From: Bacteroidales bacterium
GTDB lineage: Bacteria > Bacteroidota > Bacteroidia > Bacteroidales > DTU049
Length of the DNA stretch: 35,854 nt
Direction: 5' to 3'
Assembly (NCBI GenBank): GCA_016937255.1
Contig: JAFGWG010000101.1
Span: forward strand, 1-35,854
Positions 35,061 through 35,854 of this stretch are shown piece after piece; positions within the stretch are counted from its first letter, which is position 1; each line of letters begins with the position of its first letter. Under the pieces are notes generated by a model that saw nothing but the letters and a program-made list of their open reading frames with translations, ran no database searches and was not told where the DNA came from. The position numbers and the translations under genes are program-made.

Positions 35061-35713
35061 TATTTTGTGGCTTTCTTTTGTTCTTTAGTAAAGTAGCTGC
35101 AGTATTCGGTGATATTACACTGCTTACACTGAGGTTTTCGGGCTTTGCAGGTATAACGTCCGTGTAGAATGAGCCAATGATGAAGGTGATGGAGAATATC
35201 TTCGGGAGCAATTTCCACCAGACCACGCTCAACCTGAACGGGGTTTTTGGCTTTTGGGGTGAGGCCTATACGAACCGAAACACGGTGCACATGGGTATCT
35301 ACGGCCAAAACATTCTGTCCATAAAGCACTGATCCGAGCACATGGGCGGTTTTGCGGCCGACGCCCGGAAGTTTTTGCATATCGTCGGGGTCTTCAGGAA
35401 ATACGCCTTTGAAATCCTTCATAAGCTTAATGGCCATATTTCGCAGATTTTTGGTCTTGCTATTAGGGTAGGAGCAGGATTTGATGTATTCGAAAATCTC
35501 CACTTCCTCTGCCGCGGCAAGGTCCTTGGCTTCGGGAAATGCTTTGAAAAGATCGGGGGTGATTTTATTCACGCGTACATCGGTGCATTGGGCGCTGAGA
35601 ATCACTGCAACTGCAAGTTGATACGGGCTTCCGTAATTGAGTTCAGTCTCCGGGCTCGGCATCTCCGTACGGAAAATTTCTATTATTTTCTCCAGGCGTT
35701 TCTTTCTGGTCAT
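35060..35713 (-). CDS. nth: Endonuclease III
   Basis: LPGVGRKTAHVLGSVLYGQNVLAVDTHVHRVSVRIGL (HhH-GPD) and CKARKPQCKQCNITEYC [4Fe-4S] motif. Confidence 0.96.
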   Translation of the reverse strand: MTRKKRLEKIIEIFRTEMPSPETELNYGSPYQLAVAVILSAQCTDVRVNKITPDLFKAFPEAKDLAAAEEVEIFEYIKSCSYPNSKTKNLRNMAIKLMKDFKGVFPEDPDDMQKLPGVGRKTAHVLGSVLYGQNVLAVDTHVHRVSVRIGLTPKAKNPVQVERGLVEIAPEDILHHLHHWLILHGRYTCKARKPQCKQCNITEYCSYFTKEQKKATK

Positions 35714-35726
35714 CTTGGCTTTTTTG

Positions 35727-35734
35727 CAAAAATA
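35727..35734 (-). promoter_or_regulatory. -7 element TATTTTTG (minus strand) upstream of nth-bioD-bioA
   Basis: CAAAAATA on plus = TATTTTTG on minus, 13 nt before the nth ATG. Confidence 0.42.
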
Positions 35735-35746
35735 CGAATTATCATG

Positions 35747-35854
35747 TCACCCCTTCGGGGTTTGGGCGAAGTTGTTCTCGGGGATAGAATCATTTCATCC
35801 CTTCGGGATTTTGGCGTAGTTGTTCTCGGGGATAGAATCATTTCATCCCTTCGG
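35747..35854. repeat. 48-bp tandem repeat with CATCCCTTCGGGAT mini-hairpins; continues past the right edge
   Basis: Unit 1 35747-35794, unit 2 35795-35842, unit 3 starts at 35843; shared gttgttctcggggatagaatcattTCA[TC]CCCTTCGG. Confidence 0.92.

Noticed and set aside
35747-35854. Possible CRISPR array
   Set aside because: Units are contiguous 48-bp tandem repeats without unique spacers, and no cas genes are in the window.
1-35854. Phage, anti-phage defence, tRNA/rRNA genes
   Set aside because: No matching ORFs or RNA gene sequences were seen anywhere in the window.

Overview
35.9-kb window of a Bacteroidota-like chromosome: T9SS sorting domains, TAnnTTTG-type promoters, AT-rich genes. Ordinary content: a partial RNase R, a photolyase, an M16 peptidase plus O-methyltransferase pair, CinA, RecF with a DUF721 protein, a TPR protein, and an nth-bioD-bioA operon. 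Two larger blocks stand out. One is a minus-strand operon of two tandem SUMF1/FGE-like secreted proteins, a 2039-aa multi-repeat T9SS protein with a C-terminal 23-aa GGFYDG repeat, and a smaller T9SS protein. The other is a glycogen cluster ending in a predicted glycogen synthase (GT3-like)/alpha-glucan phosphorylase (GT35-like) fusion. The most interesting signal is intergenic. A REP-associated tyrosine transposase (RAYT/Y1-like) gene with an in-frame TAA at codon 14 lies among imperfect hairpins that keep one architecture (7-8 bp, 2x3 internal loop, 5 bp, bulged C, GTCC/GGAC) while the outer stems differ and stay complementary. One hairpin is inside the transposase ORF and one overlaps the cinA stop codon. 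The 31.45-33.2 kb intergenic space holds further palindromes, 20-bp direct repeats flanking the TPR gene, purine hexamer tracts and a GC-rich foldable element. The window ends in a 48-bp tandem repeat. All calls come from reading the sequence and supplied ORFs; no searches were run.
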